Positions 1 to 5,872 of a stretch of 6,024 bases of DNA are shown piece by piece. The stretch is taken from assembly GCA_937967755.1 (NCBI GenBank), contig CALBTA010000550.1, positions 1 through 6,024 of the forward strand, read 5' to 3'. Numbering within the stretch: the stretch's first letter is position 1; each line of letters starts with the position of its first letter. Origin of the DNA: an uncultured Planctomycetaceae bacterium. GTDB lineage: Bacteria > Planctomycetota > Planctomycetia > Pirellulales > Pirellulaceae. A program made the translations under genes and the position numbers. A model generated the notes under the pieces. It did no database searches. It was given only the letters and a program-made list of their open reading frames with translations, and was not told the DNA's origin.

Positions 1-1
1 G

Positions 2-607
2 CGATATTTGCGTGCGGTCGTCAAGGACGCAGACGGTGCGGACGATGTCTATCAAGATTTCGCCGTTCGATTTCTACGCGGCGATTTCGCCAACGTTTCG
101 CCAGAAAAGGGCAAGTTTCGTGCGTTTTTGAAGACTGTGCTCTTCCGCACGGCCATGGACTACTTCCGTCAAAAGCGGCGCGGGCCGAATGTTCGTGAGA
201 TGGAAACCGTCTTCGAACCAGCCGCGCCCGACGACCGACAAGCCGCTGACGAACAGTTCGTCGCCAGTTGGCGGGACGAATTGTTGACGCGAACCTGGGA
301 CGCGCTGCGGCAATATGAAGAAGAATCGAACAAGCCGATGCACACCGCCATGCGGCTGCGCGTCGACCAGCCCGATTTGCGTTCGCCAGAACTGGCCGAG
401 GCGCTGTCGAAGGAATTGGGGCGTGAGATTTCCGCCGCGAACGTGCGCGTCATTTTGCACCGTTCGCGGGAAAAGTTCGCGGAGCTATTGCTGGCCGAAG
501 TGATTCAATCGCTCGACGAGCCAACCTCTAACGACTTGGAAGAAGAACTGGGCGAGTTGCAATTGCTTGACTATTGCCGCCCCGCATTGGAAAAGCGGGA
601 CGAATGA
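2..607 (+). CDS. ECF-like sigma-70 family RNA polymerase sigma factor (5' end missing)
   Basis: A sigma factor that would direct RNA polymerase to a set of promoters. The frame is open to the left edge, continuing upstream of the first possible start (TTG at 8) as Arg-Tyr-Leu, so the true start lies outside the window. Counting from the TTG, region 2 covers about residues 7-58: an acidic DADGADDVYQDFAVRF helix, then GKFRAFLKTVLFRTAMDYFR, the usual core-binding and -10-recognition pattern. A charged linker follows (about 60-105). Region 4 is a helix-turn-helix at about 112-170 (SPELAEALSKELG, then SAANVRVILHRSREKF). An acidic tail follows. No separate sensor domain is visible. Planctomycetes have many such ECF factors, often next to Ser/Thr kinase genes. 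Here the stop codon overlaps an ATG (ATGA), but only a short frame follows. The gene is convergent with the next one, with 24 bp between stop codons. The family call is firm; the regulon is unknown. Confidence 0.85.
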   Translation, partial: RYLRAVVKDADGADDVYQDFAVRFLRGDFANVSPEKGKFRAFLKTVLFRTAMDYFRQKRRGPNVREMETVFEPAAPDDRQAADEQFVASWRDELLTRTWDALRQYEEESNKPMHTAMRLRVDQPDLRSPELAEALSKELGREISAANVRVILHRSREKFAELLLAEVIQSLDEPTSNDLEEELGELQLLDYCRPALEKRDE

Positions 608-696
608 ATCACACTGCTGTTGAGGAGCGACCTAATCGAACTCCAACGTCACCTTGTCTAGCAGCGGCTTTGATTTGTTCTCGGTCGTGTCGGTGA
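604..696 (+). other. Short ATGA-coupled reading frame after the sigma factor, possible kinase-gene remnant
   Basis: An ATG at 604 overlaps the sigma-factor stop codon (ATGA), the usual arrangement for translational coupling. The frame starts MNHTAVEERPNRTP and stops at 694-696 after 30 codons, and most of it lies opposite the 3' end of the convergent glycosidase-like gene. No domain is recognisable. In planctomycetes, ECF sigma factors of this kind are often followed directly by a Ser/Thr protein kinase gene. One reading is therefore that the start of such a gene survives and the rest was lost when the neighbouring segment was joined here. The other reading is chance. Expression as a functional peptide is doubtful. 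Confidence 0.18.
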
Positions 697-2149
697 TCTT
701 CAATTCAAACTGAAAACCAAACCCCGCGGGCAATTTTGATAGGTCGATGGTGGCGGCAGTCTTTTTGATCTGCTTCGAAAAGCCGGGCGTGTAATCGTAA
801 GTTTCCTTCACCACTTGCCAATCGCTCCACTCGTCGATGTCGCCGTCGTTGTCGGTATCGACGCCGACGCGGGCTTCGACCTTTTCCACCCACGGCCCGT
901 CGCTGGTGTAGTCGGTCGCTTGCTGCGTGACCAGGTAAAAACGGCCTTCGGCGAAGCAGATGTCCGGGTCGGGGTGGCCGTTGCCGATTTTGTCACACCA
1001 CGTGAACTGCTCATCGATACTTGGCGAAGTGAACCAGCCGACGCTCATGTTGTGCCCGCCAGCCGGGTCGAAATCGCCGAACAAATAGTACTGCCCGCCG
1101 ATACAGATCGCGGCCCAATCACCGTAAGCTTCCTGCTCCGGCTCGTGAACTTCGTACTCGGCAACGTTCGTCTTGTAGTTCTTAGGATCTTCCTTCACCC
1201 AATGCGGGTGCTTGTATGTCTTGGTCACCCCCGTCGGTTTGGTGCGGTTATCGACGGCCGGCGCTTTGATCTGAAATCCGTCAATGCCGTTGGGGCTGAC
1301 GGCATGACCAGCCAACGGCGAATCCCAAGAACGGCGGCTGGCATTGATAGGGCTCCAGTCCTCGAAGATCACGTGAACGTTGCCGTCCAGGTCGCGGATG
1401 AAGCCGGCGTCCGATCCGTGCGACGGATCGTCAAGGGCCTTCCCCTTGTTCTCACCCGGCTCGCCATCGGTCAGGTCGCCGTCCACATAAACGTGCGGGT
1501 CCTGGTCGTTGGGAAAGTCGTAATAGATCAGCGTTTTGCCGTCGATGTGTTCGGCGCTGGTGACCCACCGCGAAAAACCTTCGGTCACTGGGCCGTGGTG
1601 GACCCAGTTCACCATGTCGCGGCTTTGACAGGCGTGGTAGCCCCCTTTGCCGGGCTTCAATCCGCCTGGGGCGTTGTATTGGTTGGGAAACGGCGTCGTC
1701 TGTAGCGGCACGTCAAACCCGTCCAACTTCGCCGGTTGTGGAGTAAAGTTCGCCGGTTTTTCACCACGCTTCCGCCCGGCGGAAGCATAGCGGCCGAACA
1801 TCCAGTAGTTCTTTGGGCCAATCGTGAGCGCTACCGGCGCATCGCGCAGGTTCGACGGCCCGATGTTTTCCACCGGTTCCCAATTCTGCCAAATGGGCGA
1901 CTGCTGCAACGTTATCGATTTGGCCGCACGTTTCTCGCTGAACTTCTTGACCGTGCTCTTCAACGTCGCCGACTTCTGAGTCGGCACGGCAACGCCATCT
2001 TTTAATTCGATGTTCTCCTGGTCAGAAGTGCTCTTCTGCCACTGCTGCTGGCTGTCGACGACCCAAGCCTGCTGTGCATCCGCGTGGTTCATGGCATAGC
2101 AAGTCAGTATTAGCAACGACGGCAGCATTGTTCTCATCTTTTCACTCAT
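632..2149 (-). CDS. Secreted five-bladed beta-propeller protein, GH43/GH32-like glycosidase candidate
   Basis: 505 residues, probably exported and acting on glycans. Residues 5-25 form a signal peptide (MRTMLPSLLILTC, then an Ala-Asp-Ala cleavage site before Gln26). There is no clear Shine-Dalgarno before ATG 2149; Met5 (ATG at 2137) follows a purine-rich stretch and gives a cleaner signal peptide, so it may be the true start. From about residue 95 to 415 there are repeated propeller-like strands: APVALTIGPKNYWMFGRY (104-121), TLIYYDF (206-212), a DDPSHGSDAGF segment then RDLDGNVHVIF (240-262), AICIGGQYYLFGDFD (347-361), and PDPDICFAEGRFYLV (393-407). The Asp-Pro and Phe-Ala-Glu-Gly segments resemble acidic sites of GH43-type furanosidase folds, but I cannot assign the catalytic triad. 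A single DxDxDGxxD calcium-loop motif sits at 431-439, before a C-terminal beta-rich tail. It lies 55 bp downstream of the esterase gene on the same strand, which suggests co-transcription. It could be a non-catalytic binding propeller. Confidence 0.72.
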   Translation of the reverse strand: MSEKMRTMLPSLLILTCYAMNHADAQQAWVVDSQQQWQKSTSDQENIELKDGVAVPTQKSATLKSTVKKFSEKRAAKSITLQQSPIWQNWEPVENIGPSNLRDAPVALTIGPKNYWMFGRYASAGRKRGEKPANFTPQPAKLDGFDVPLQTTPFPNQYNAPGGLKPGKGGYHACQSRDMVNWVHHGPVTEGFSRWVTSAEHIDGKTLIYYDFPNDQDPHVYVDGDLTDGEPGENKGKALDDPSHGSDAGFIRDLDGNVHVIFEDWSPINASRRSWDSPLAGHAVSPNGIDGFQIKAPAVDNRTKPTGVTKTYKHPHWVKEDPKNYKTNVAEYEVHEPEQEAYGDWAAICIGGQYYLFGDFDPAGGHNMSVGWFTSPSIDEQFTWCDKIGNGHPDPDICFAEGRFYLVTQQATDYTSDGPWVEKVEARVGVDTDNDGDIDEWSDWQVVKETYDYTPGFSKQIKKTAATIDLSKLPAGFGFQFELKITDTTENKSKPLLDKVTLEFD

Positions 2150-2204
2150 GGTCGAATCGAAGGCTGGTTGGAAATGTGTAGGGCTAGAAATATGGTTCGA
2201 CGTA

Positions 2205-4100
2205 CTATTGCTCGAAAGCTTGTTGCCAACAAAGTAGGTGAAACTGCGGTGCTGCTCCGTTCCAATTCTTGCCGATAATGCGCGGCCGTCCCCGTTGACC
2301 GGGGCCGGGCCGCAAGCGTTCCGTTGCCGAAAGCGTAAGCCTGCGGGTGGTGCGGAAGCTGGTCAGCGCTTCGCCGGCGAAGTCAGTGAAGTCGCTGGCG
2401 TTCAATACAACCTCGCGCACCTCTTCCCCACCTGGCAGTGGAATTTTCGCCACGAAATCATCCAAGCGTACTATTAGCTCATTCGCTTGATCGGATTGAA
2501 CACGCAGCACGAGCTGTGCCCCCTGCGGTGCCTGGAAACGTTGGTCGTGAATTTTGTGCGTGGAACGGGCCCACAAATCGGGCTTGTAGGTGAACCACTC
2601 CTTCTCCCAGTCGGCTTGGAACGTTTCGATCACGAGGGTCGGCTCAAGAGTTTCCTTCACTCCCGCAGTTTGCAGTTGCTCGGGCGACGCGGTGGCCAGC
2701 AGCGAAGAGAGGTTAAAGGTCTTGGAGGTATAACTTCCGTAGTAGTAACCGGCACCGGAGACTGGCTCGTCGAGCGCGTACGTGACGTTGGCGTACGCCC
2801 ATAGCGGCTTCCCGGTATCGATGACCGGCAATTCCGCGACCCACCGCCCGTCGACCGCCTGCGGCTTCACGTGGTGCCAAAAGCGGTTCATCGTCAGTTC
2901 GCGATCCTGCGGCGTTTCATTCGGCTTGCCCTGTTGCGAGTAGTAAACGTCAATCGAGACTACCGGCTTGGAGTCATCAGCAACCACACTCAACACCGGC
3001 ACGCCGTTGGCGCTATCGAGTCGTAGGTTCGTGGTCGGCGTCGCCGGCATTTTGAACGTGCCCTTCAGGTGCTGGTCGAACCAGAGCAGCGTGGCGACCT
3101 CGAACGGCGGAGTGTCTTGGTGGTTGTGATGCGGCGAACAAGTCACCCGCCACTGATCGCTTTCGATCTCTTCGACCGCTTTGGGCAAATCGCCAATGCG
3201 GCCGTGAAAGTCGTTAGCGGGGCTGAGAAAGATGATCGGGCATGTGATCTGTTTCAGGCTGACGCCATCTCCCAAAGTCTGCCGGAACAACTTGCTGGCG
3301 TTATAGCGATCGCTAATTCCGCCGCAGGAAGGCGCGGCCGCTTTCACGCGGTCGTCGGGCGCGGTCAGCACAGTCAGCTTCCCACCCATCGAATGGCCGT
3401 AAACTCCGATCCGAGTTTTGTCGACTTCGGGTTGGTGTTCTAAAAAGGTCAACGCTCGGCGGGCGGCAATGGCGCACAAGAACCAACCGCTGTTGCGCGG
3501 CGACTCGACCGGGTCGAGTGTCCAATCAGCCGCCCTGGCGCTGGGGAATTGGTTTCCCTGATTGCGGCTAGGCGCGTGGTACCCGTCAAGCGCACCCCAG
3601 TCGGTCGTTTCGCGATAACCGGGGTCGTCTTTCTTCGCTTCCCAAAACAGTTTCACAACGTCGGCATTCACGCGGTACTGCGAAGAAGAAATCCGCCCCG
3701 CCCAAGCAATCGAAATCGTCGCGTAACCCCGTTTGGCGTTGGCGATGCAAGCTTTTGCATCCGCGTATTGGCCGCCGCCGTGAATTTGCAACAACGCGGG
3801 CAGGCTCCGCTCGCCCGTGGGGAAACCGTAAACGGCCGCCAGCTTCGCCTGCTTGCCTTTGAAGACACCGATGCGAAAGCGGACCACCCGCAGCACCACG
3901 CCTTCTTCTTCCCACTGCTCAAGCGTTTCCACTTCCAACGGCTCGCGGCGCGGATCGAACCCCGCCCACATTTCTTCGAAGTCCGCCGGAGCTTGCTCGT
4001 TCCGCAAAGCACGGAGCGTCTCGCGCGGGGCGTCCTGGGCATGCAACGATGCCGCAGCCCAACCGGCGGTGGCCAAAAGTATGGTCAAGCGCAAAATCAT
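2205..4100 (-). CDS. Secreted alpha/beta-hydrolase esterase (acetylxylan esterase / dienelactone hydrolase-like) with C-terminal extension
   Basis: 631 residues. It probably hydrolyses ester bonds, most likely acyl groups on polysaccharides, outside the cytoplasm. Residues 1-21 are a signal peptide (MILRLTILLATAGWAAASLHA, plausible cleavage after Ala21). The hydrolase domain covers about 65-350. It has an oxyanion-type HGGG at 107-110, the nucleophile elbow GHSMG at 235-239 (Ser237), a likely acid Asp297 in SPANDFHG, and a His cluster CSPHHNHQ at 321-328 supplying the catalytic His. WFDQHLKG (340-347) closes the fold. Residues about 350-631 form a beta-rich extension (VYYSQQGKP, RFWHHV, WAYANVTYAL) resembling the tail of PqaA-type and planctomycete peptidase-S9-like hydrolases; its role is unknown. 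The start is the ATG at 4100, chosen because it begins the signal peptide; no good Shine-Dalgarno is visible. The upstream His-rich gene ends in a terminator, so this gene needs its own promoter within about 45 bp. Substrate specificity cannot be read from the sequence. Confidence 0.82.
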   Translation of the reverse strand: MILRLTILLATAGWAAASLHAQDAPRETLRALRNEQAPADFEEMWAGFDPRREPLEVETLEQWEEEGVVLRVVRFRIGVFKGKQAKLAAVYGFPTGERSLPALLQIHGGGQYADAKACIANAKRGYATISIAWAGRISSSQYRVNADVVKLFWEAKKDDPGYRETTDWGALDGYHAPSRNQGNQFPSARAADWTLDPVESPRNSGWFLCAIAARRALTFLEHQPEVDKTRIGVYGHSMGGKLTVLTAPDDRVKAAAPSCGGISDRYNASKLFRQTLGDGVSLKQITCPIIFLSPANDFHGRIGDLPKAVEEIESDQWRVTCSPHHNHQDTPPFEVATLLWFDQHLKGTFKMPATPTTNLRLDSANGVPVLSVVADDSKPVVSIDVYYSQQGKPNETPQDRELTMNRFWHHVKPQAVDGRWVAELPVIDTGKPLWAYANVTYALDEPVSGAGYYYGSYTSKTFNLSSLLATASPEQLQTAGVKETLEPTLVIETFQADWEKEWFTYKPDLWARSTHKIHDQRFQAPQGAQLVLRVQSDQANELIVRLDDFVAKIPLPGGEEVREVVLNASDFTDFAGEALTSFRTTRRLTLSATERLRPGPGQRGRPRIIGKNWNGAAPQFHLLCWQQAFEQ

Positions 4101-4140
4101 GGATACATACTACACTGAATCCGCCCTCGCCTGGGCAACG

Positions 4141-4175
4141 AAAAAAGCCCGCACTTGAATGCCTCAAGTGCGGGC
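4141..4175 (-). terminator. Intrinsic terminator of the His-rich protein gene
   Basis: A perfect 12-bp inverted repeat (4147-4158 paired with 4164-4175, arm GCCCGCACTTGA) has a 5-nt loop. On the minus strand it is followed directly by six T (4141-4146 read as A on the plus strand). The GC-rich stem base and T run are a textbook Rho-independent terminator for leftward transcription. It lies 43 bp past the stop codon of the His-rich gene and 46 bp before the esterase start, so it separates these two same-strand genes. Confidence 0.9.
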
Positions 4176-4217
4176 AGTTGGAGAGAGACGGTCCGTGTCC
4201 GGCAGTACTGCTCTTTA

Positions 4218-4661
4218 TTACGGCATCCACGCATGGTGAATGTCCAGATGCTTGGGCACCAGCAGTTGCGGGCCGGTGTAGTGGGCGTGGCAACTCTTCG
4301 AGATCGACACGTGGTAGCCGGCGTGCTTCAGGTCATGGGCGAAGACTTCGGCGGCGTGCAGCGTGCTGAACGTCTTGTGTTGCTTGTACGTCCAGTGGTC
4401 GGCGTAGAAGCAAACCTGGTAGTAACATTTCACGACCGGGGCACGATACACCTTCACATGATGATTGTGGTGATGGTGGTTGGGAGGGTTGTTGTGGCAG
4501 AAGCCGTGATATTTGTGGTTGTTGTTGTGGTGGTTGTGTCCGCCGTGGTTGCCGTGATTGTTGTGTCCGCCGCCGAACTTGAATTTGAACTTGCCGGCTT
4601 CGGCTTGAGCGGCGGTCATGGCGATGGCGACCAAAGCGGTGCAAAGGATCGTGCGGTACAT
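4218..4661 (-). CDS. Small exported histidine-rich protein, possible metal binder
   Basis: 147 residues, no family recognised. The start is ATG 4661 because GGAGAG lies 4 nt upstream and a signal peptide begins there (MYRTILCTALVAIAMTAAQA, cleavage after AQA or AEA, residues 20-22). A frame-open ATG 60 bp further upstream (4721) lacks both. The protein has 26 His in 147 residues. A low-complexity His/Asn/Gly block at 33-68 has 15 His in 36 positions, including HHHH (62-65). A more ordered segment follows (about 69-147): KVYRAPVVKCYYQVCF, then a predicted helix with LHAAEVFAHDLKHAGYHVSI, suggesting a small beta-alpha-beta unit. Cys55, 79, 84 and 124 remain after cleavage and could form disulfides or join in metal binding. 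Binding of Zn, Ni or Cu is a fair inference from composition but untested. It is a monocistronic unit with its own terminator, divergent from the DUF1080 gene. Confidence 0.78.
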   Translation of the reverse strand: MYRTILCTALVAIAMTAAQAEAGKFKFKFGGGHNNHGNHGGHNHHNNNHKYHGFCHNNPPNHHHHNHHVKVYRAPVVKCYYQVCFYADHWTYKQHKTFSTLHAAEVFAHDLKHAGYHVSISKSCHAHYTGPQLLVPKHLDIHHAWMP

Positions 4662-4665
4662 GGTT

Positions 4666-4671
4666 CTCTCC
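4666..4671 (-). promoter_or_regulatory. Ribosome binding site of the His-rich gene
   Basis: GGAGAG on the minus strand, 4 nt (AACC) before ATG 4661. It decides the start: the in-frame ATG at 4721 has no comparable site and would put a non-signal extension before the export signal. Confidence 0.75.
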
Positions 4672-4848
4672 AGGTGTTTCAGGTAGGGTTGGTTGAGCGT
4701 TTCTCTTGGTCTCACCCCCACTTACGCCCGAAGCGACGGGTTGTTACGAAACCGGGGACGGAATTCCGGCTCTGGGGCGAAAATGACCAAATTCTGCGTC
4801 TTTTCAGGGGCTTTGCTAACTATCTGTCTTGATTCTCGATGTATTTTT

Positions 4849-4865
4849 CTGCCCTCAGAGGGCAG
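4849..4865. repeat. 17-bp palindrome, possible operator
   Basis: CTGCCCTC-A-GAGGGCAG: 8-bp perfect arms around one central base. It lies about 120 bp upstream of the DUF1080 promoter and about 190 bp upstream of the His-rich start. A T run precedes it on the plus strand instead of following it, so it does not have terminator form in either direction. The symmetric shape fits a dimeric regulator site, but no regulator is identified and chance is possible. Confidence 0.4.
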
Positions 4866-4983
4866 GGCGAGCCTTCGGATTCCTTGGCTGTTCATCTGTG
4901 GTATTCCCATCGATACCGAACCAATTGGGTGGTCCGCTTCCAGATTCCCGCGTTTTGTAAGGTTGACCGCAGGTGGCAGCGCT

Positions 4984-5012
4984 TTGACGCGCCATTTTCA
5001 CCGGGTGATAAT
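4984..5012 (+). promoter_or_regulatory. Near-consensus sigma-70 promoter for the DUF1080 gene
   Basis: TTGACG (4984-4989), a 17-bp spacer, and GATAAT (5007-5012). Each hexamer differs from the sigma-70 consensus at one position and the spacing is optimal. Transcription would start near 5019, leaving a leader of about 36 nt that contains the ribosome binding site. Planctomycete housekeeping promoters are less well studied than those of Escherichia coli, so activity is inferred from the match. Confidence 0.65.
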
Positions 5013-5041
5013 GCGGCGAAATATCCATCTGCCACTAGAAG

Positions 5042-5046
5042 AAGGA
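5042..5046 (+). promoter_or_regulatory. Ribosome binding site of the DUF1080 gene
   Basis: AAGGA within a purine run (5037-5047), 9 nt before ATG 5056. A TTG at 5053 is in frame and directly precedes the ATG, at 6-nt spacing, so it could serve as an alternative start adding one residue. Confidence 0.65.
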
Positions 5047-5055
5047 ACACCATTG

Positions 5056-5709
5056 ATGCGTCGCTTTTCAGTATCTGCGTTGTTGCTTTCCTTAGCTTTC
5101 TTTTCCCTTGCATCCGCCGATGACCAGCCAGCTGACATGGGTTTTGTTCCGTTGTTCGATGGTGAAACGCTGGAAGGCTGGCAGGGCAGTGTCAACGGTT
5201 ACGCCGTGGAGGATGGGGCGATCGTTTGTAAGCCGCGCGGCGGCGGCAATCTTTACACGGCGAAAGAGTACGCCAATTTTCATTTGAAATTCGAATTCAA
5301 GCTGACCGAAGGTGCGAACAACGGCATTGGCATTCGCACGCCGATGAAAACCGACGCGGCCTACAGCGGCATGGAAATTCAAGTCCTCGACAACACCGCG
5401 CAGAAGTACGCGAATCTGAAACCGTACCAATACCACGGTTCGATCTACGGGGTCGCCGCTGCCAAACGTGGGCATTTGAAACCGGTCGGCGAGTGGAACA
5501 GCCAAGAGATTATCTGCAACGGCAAACAGGTTACGGTGATCCTCAACGGCGAAACGATCGTCGACGCCGACATCGAAAAAGCATCGACGCCCAAGACCAT
5601 TGACGGCAAGAACCACCCTGGGCTGAAGCGCGACAAAGGCTACATCGCCTTCTGCGGCCACGGCTCGCGCGTCGAGTTCCGCAAGCTGATGCTGAAGGAG
5701 TTGGAGTAG
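5056..5709 (+). CDS. Secreted DUF1080 protein (3-keto-disaccharide hydrolase family, PF06439)
   Basis: 217 residues, complete single-domain member of the DUF1080 family, a concanavalin-like beta-sandwich very abundant in planctomycetes. Some members hydrolyse 3-keto-glucosides or disaccharides; others may only bind sugar. Residues 1-21 are a signal peptide (MRRFSVSALLLSLAFFSLASA, cleavage Ala-Ser-Ala before Asp22). The domain starts with the signature FVPLFDGETLEGWQG (30-44). It continues with HLKFEFKLTEGANNGIGIR (76-94), the GMEIQVLDN strand (105-113), HGSIYGV (127-133), GEWNSQEIICNGKQVTVILNG (145-165), and ends with GYIAFCGHGSRVEFRKLMLKEL (195-216), the typical final strands. The length is normal for single-domain members. 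ATG 5056 is supported by AAGGA and by the promoter ending at 5012. No terminator follows; a hairpin-forming repeat element begins 9 bp after the stop. The family call is firm; substrate unknown. Confidence 0.93.
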   Translation: MRRFSVSALLLSLAFFSLASADDQPADMGFVPLFDGETLEGWQGSVNGYAVEDGAIVCKPRGGGNLYTAKEYANFHLKFEFKLTEGANNGIGIRTPMKTDAAYSGMEIQVLDNTAQKYANLKPYQYHGSIYGVAAAKRGHLKPVGEWNSQEIICNGKQVTVILNGETIVDADIEKASTPKTIDGKNHPGLKRDKGYIAFCGHGSRVEFRKLMLKELE

Positions 5710-5717
5710 TTGTTTGT

Positions 5718-5872
5718 CGTGTGCCACTGCTTGAATGCGAGTCGACCGGTTTTACGATTCCAGTCTCCACGCTTTCAAGCAGTGCCGAATCACCGATCAC
5801 CCAGCACTGCTTGAAGCCGTGGTGGCGTCGTCGGTGATGGAAGACAATTTCGGCTTCAAGCAGTGGCACACG
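5718..5872. repeat. Nested inverted-repeat element with four alternating CACTGCTTGAA units
   Basis: A 155-bp element bounded by an 18-bp perfect inverted repeat (5718-5735 and 5855-5872, arm CGTGTGCCACTGCTTGAA). Inside is a 12-bp perfect inverted repeat (5774-5785 and 5804-5815). The four copies of CACTGCTTGAA run forward, reverse, forward, reverse. They can also fold as two successive hairpins: 5723-5739 with 5770-5786 (15 of 17 paired, 30-nt loop) and 5805-5819 with 5851-5865 (15 of 15 paired, 31-nt loop). The form resembles REP/BIME-type or MITE-like dispersed repeats. I see no target-site duplication in the flanks and no T run for termination. Confidence 0.75.

Larger units (their letters stand above)
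4662..5055. other. Divergent intergenic region between the His-rich and DUF1080 genes
   Basis: 394 bp without a supported gene. It must hold the leftward promoter of the His-rich gene, for which I see no convincing -35/-10 pair, and it holds the rightward promoter of the DUF1080 gene. It also contains a 17-bp palindrome (4849-4865) and a 10-bp palindrome CGGAATTCCG (4759-4768). The rightward frame stays open through it in phase with the DUF1080 gene, but the translation lacks domain character and the promoter lies inside it, so it is treated as non-coding. Confidence 0.7.

Noticed and set aside
815..1705. Long plus-strand open frame of 296 codons opposite the propeller gene
   Set aside because: Val/Arg-rich translation with no domain character. 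The minus strand gives a signal peptide and propeller motifs over the same DNA, so this is an antisense shadow.
2151..2201. GTCGAA / TTCGAC inverted repeat in the 55-bp gap between the esterase and propeller genes
   Set aside because: Arms of only 6 bp separated by 39 bp, with no T run; expected by chance.
3549..4118. Plus-strand frame of 189 codons opposite the esterase N-terminus
   Set aside because: Arg-rich translation without recognisable motifs; the opposite strand encodes the signal peptide and HGGG motif of the esterase.
4101..4140. Possible esterase promoter TTGCCC-20-TAGTAT on the minus strand
   Set aside because: The spacer is too long and the -35 match is poor; a promoter must lie here because of the upstream terminator, but this pair is not convincing.
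4759..4768. CGGAATTCCG palindrome in the divergent region
   Set aside because: Ten symmetric bases are common by chance and there is no second copy nearby.
4155..4832. Plus-strand frame of 225 codons with a striking Val-rich stretch that could pass for a membrane protein
   Set aside because: The Val run is simply the complement of the His/Asn codons of the His-rich gene, which has a ribosome binding site, signal peptide and terminator on the other strand.
4693..5055. In-frame upstream extension of the DUF1080 gene
   Set aside because: It would bury the signal peptide, the ribosome binding site and the -35/-10 promoter inside the coding region, and its translation has no domain character.
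5718..5872. Repeat copies read as a CRISPR array
   Set aside because: The copies are only 11-18 bp, alternate in orientation and have unequal spacing, unlike direct CRISPR repeats; no cas gene is present.
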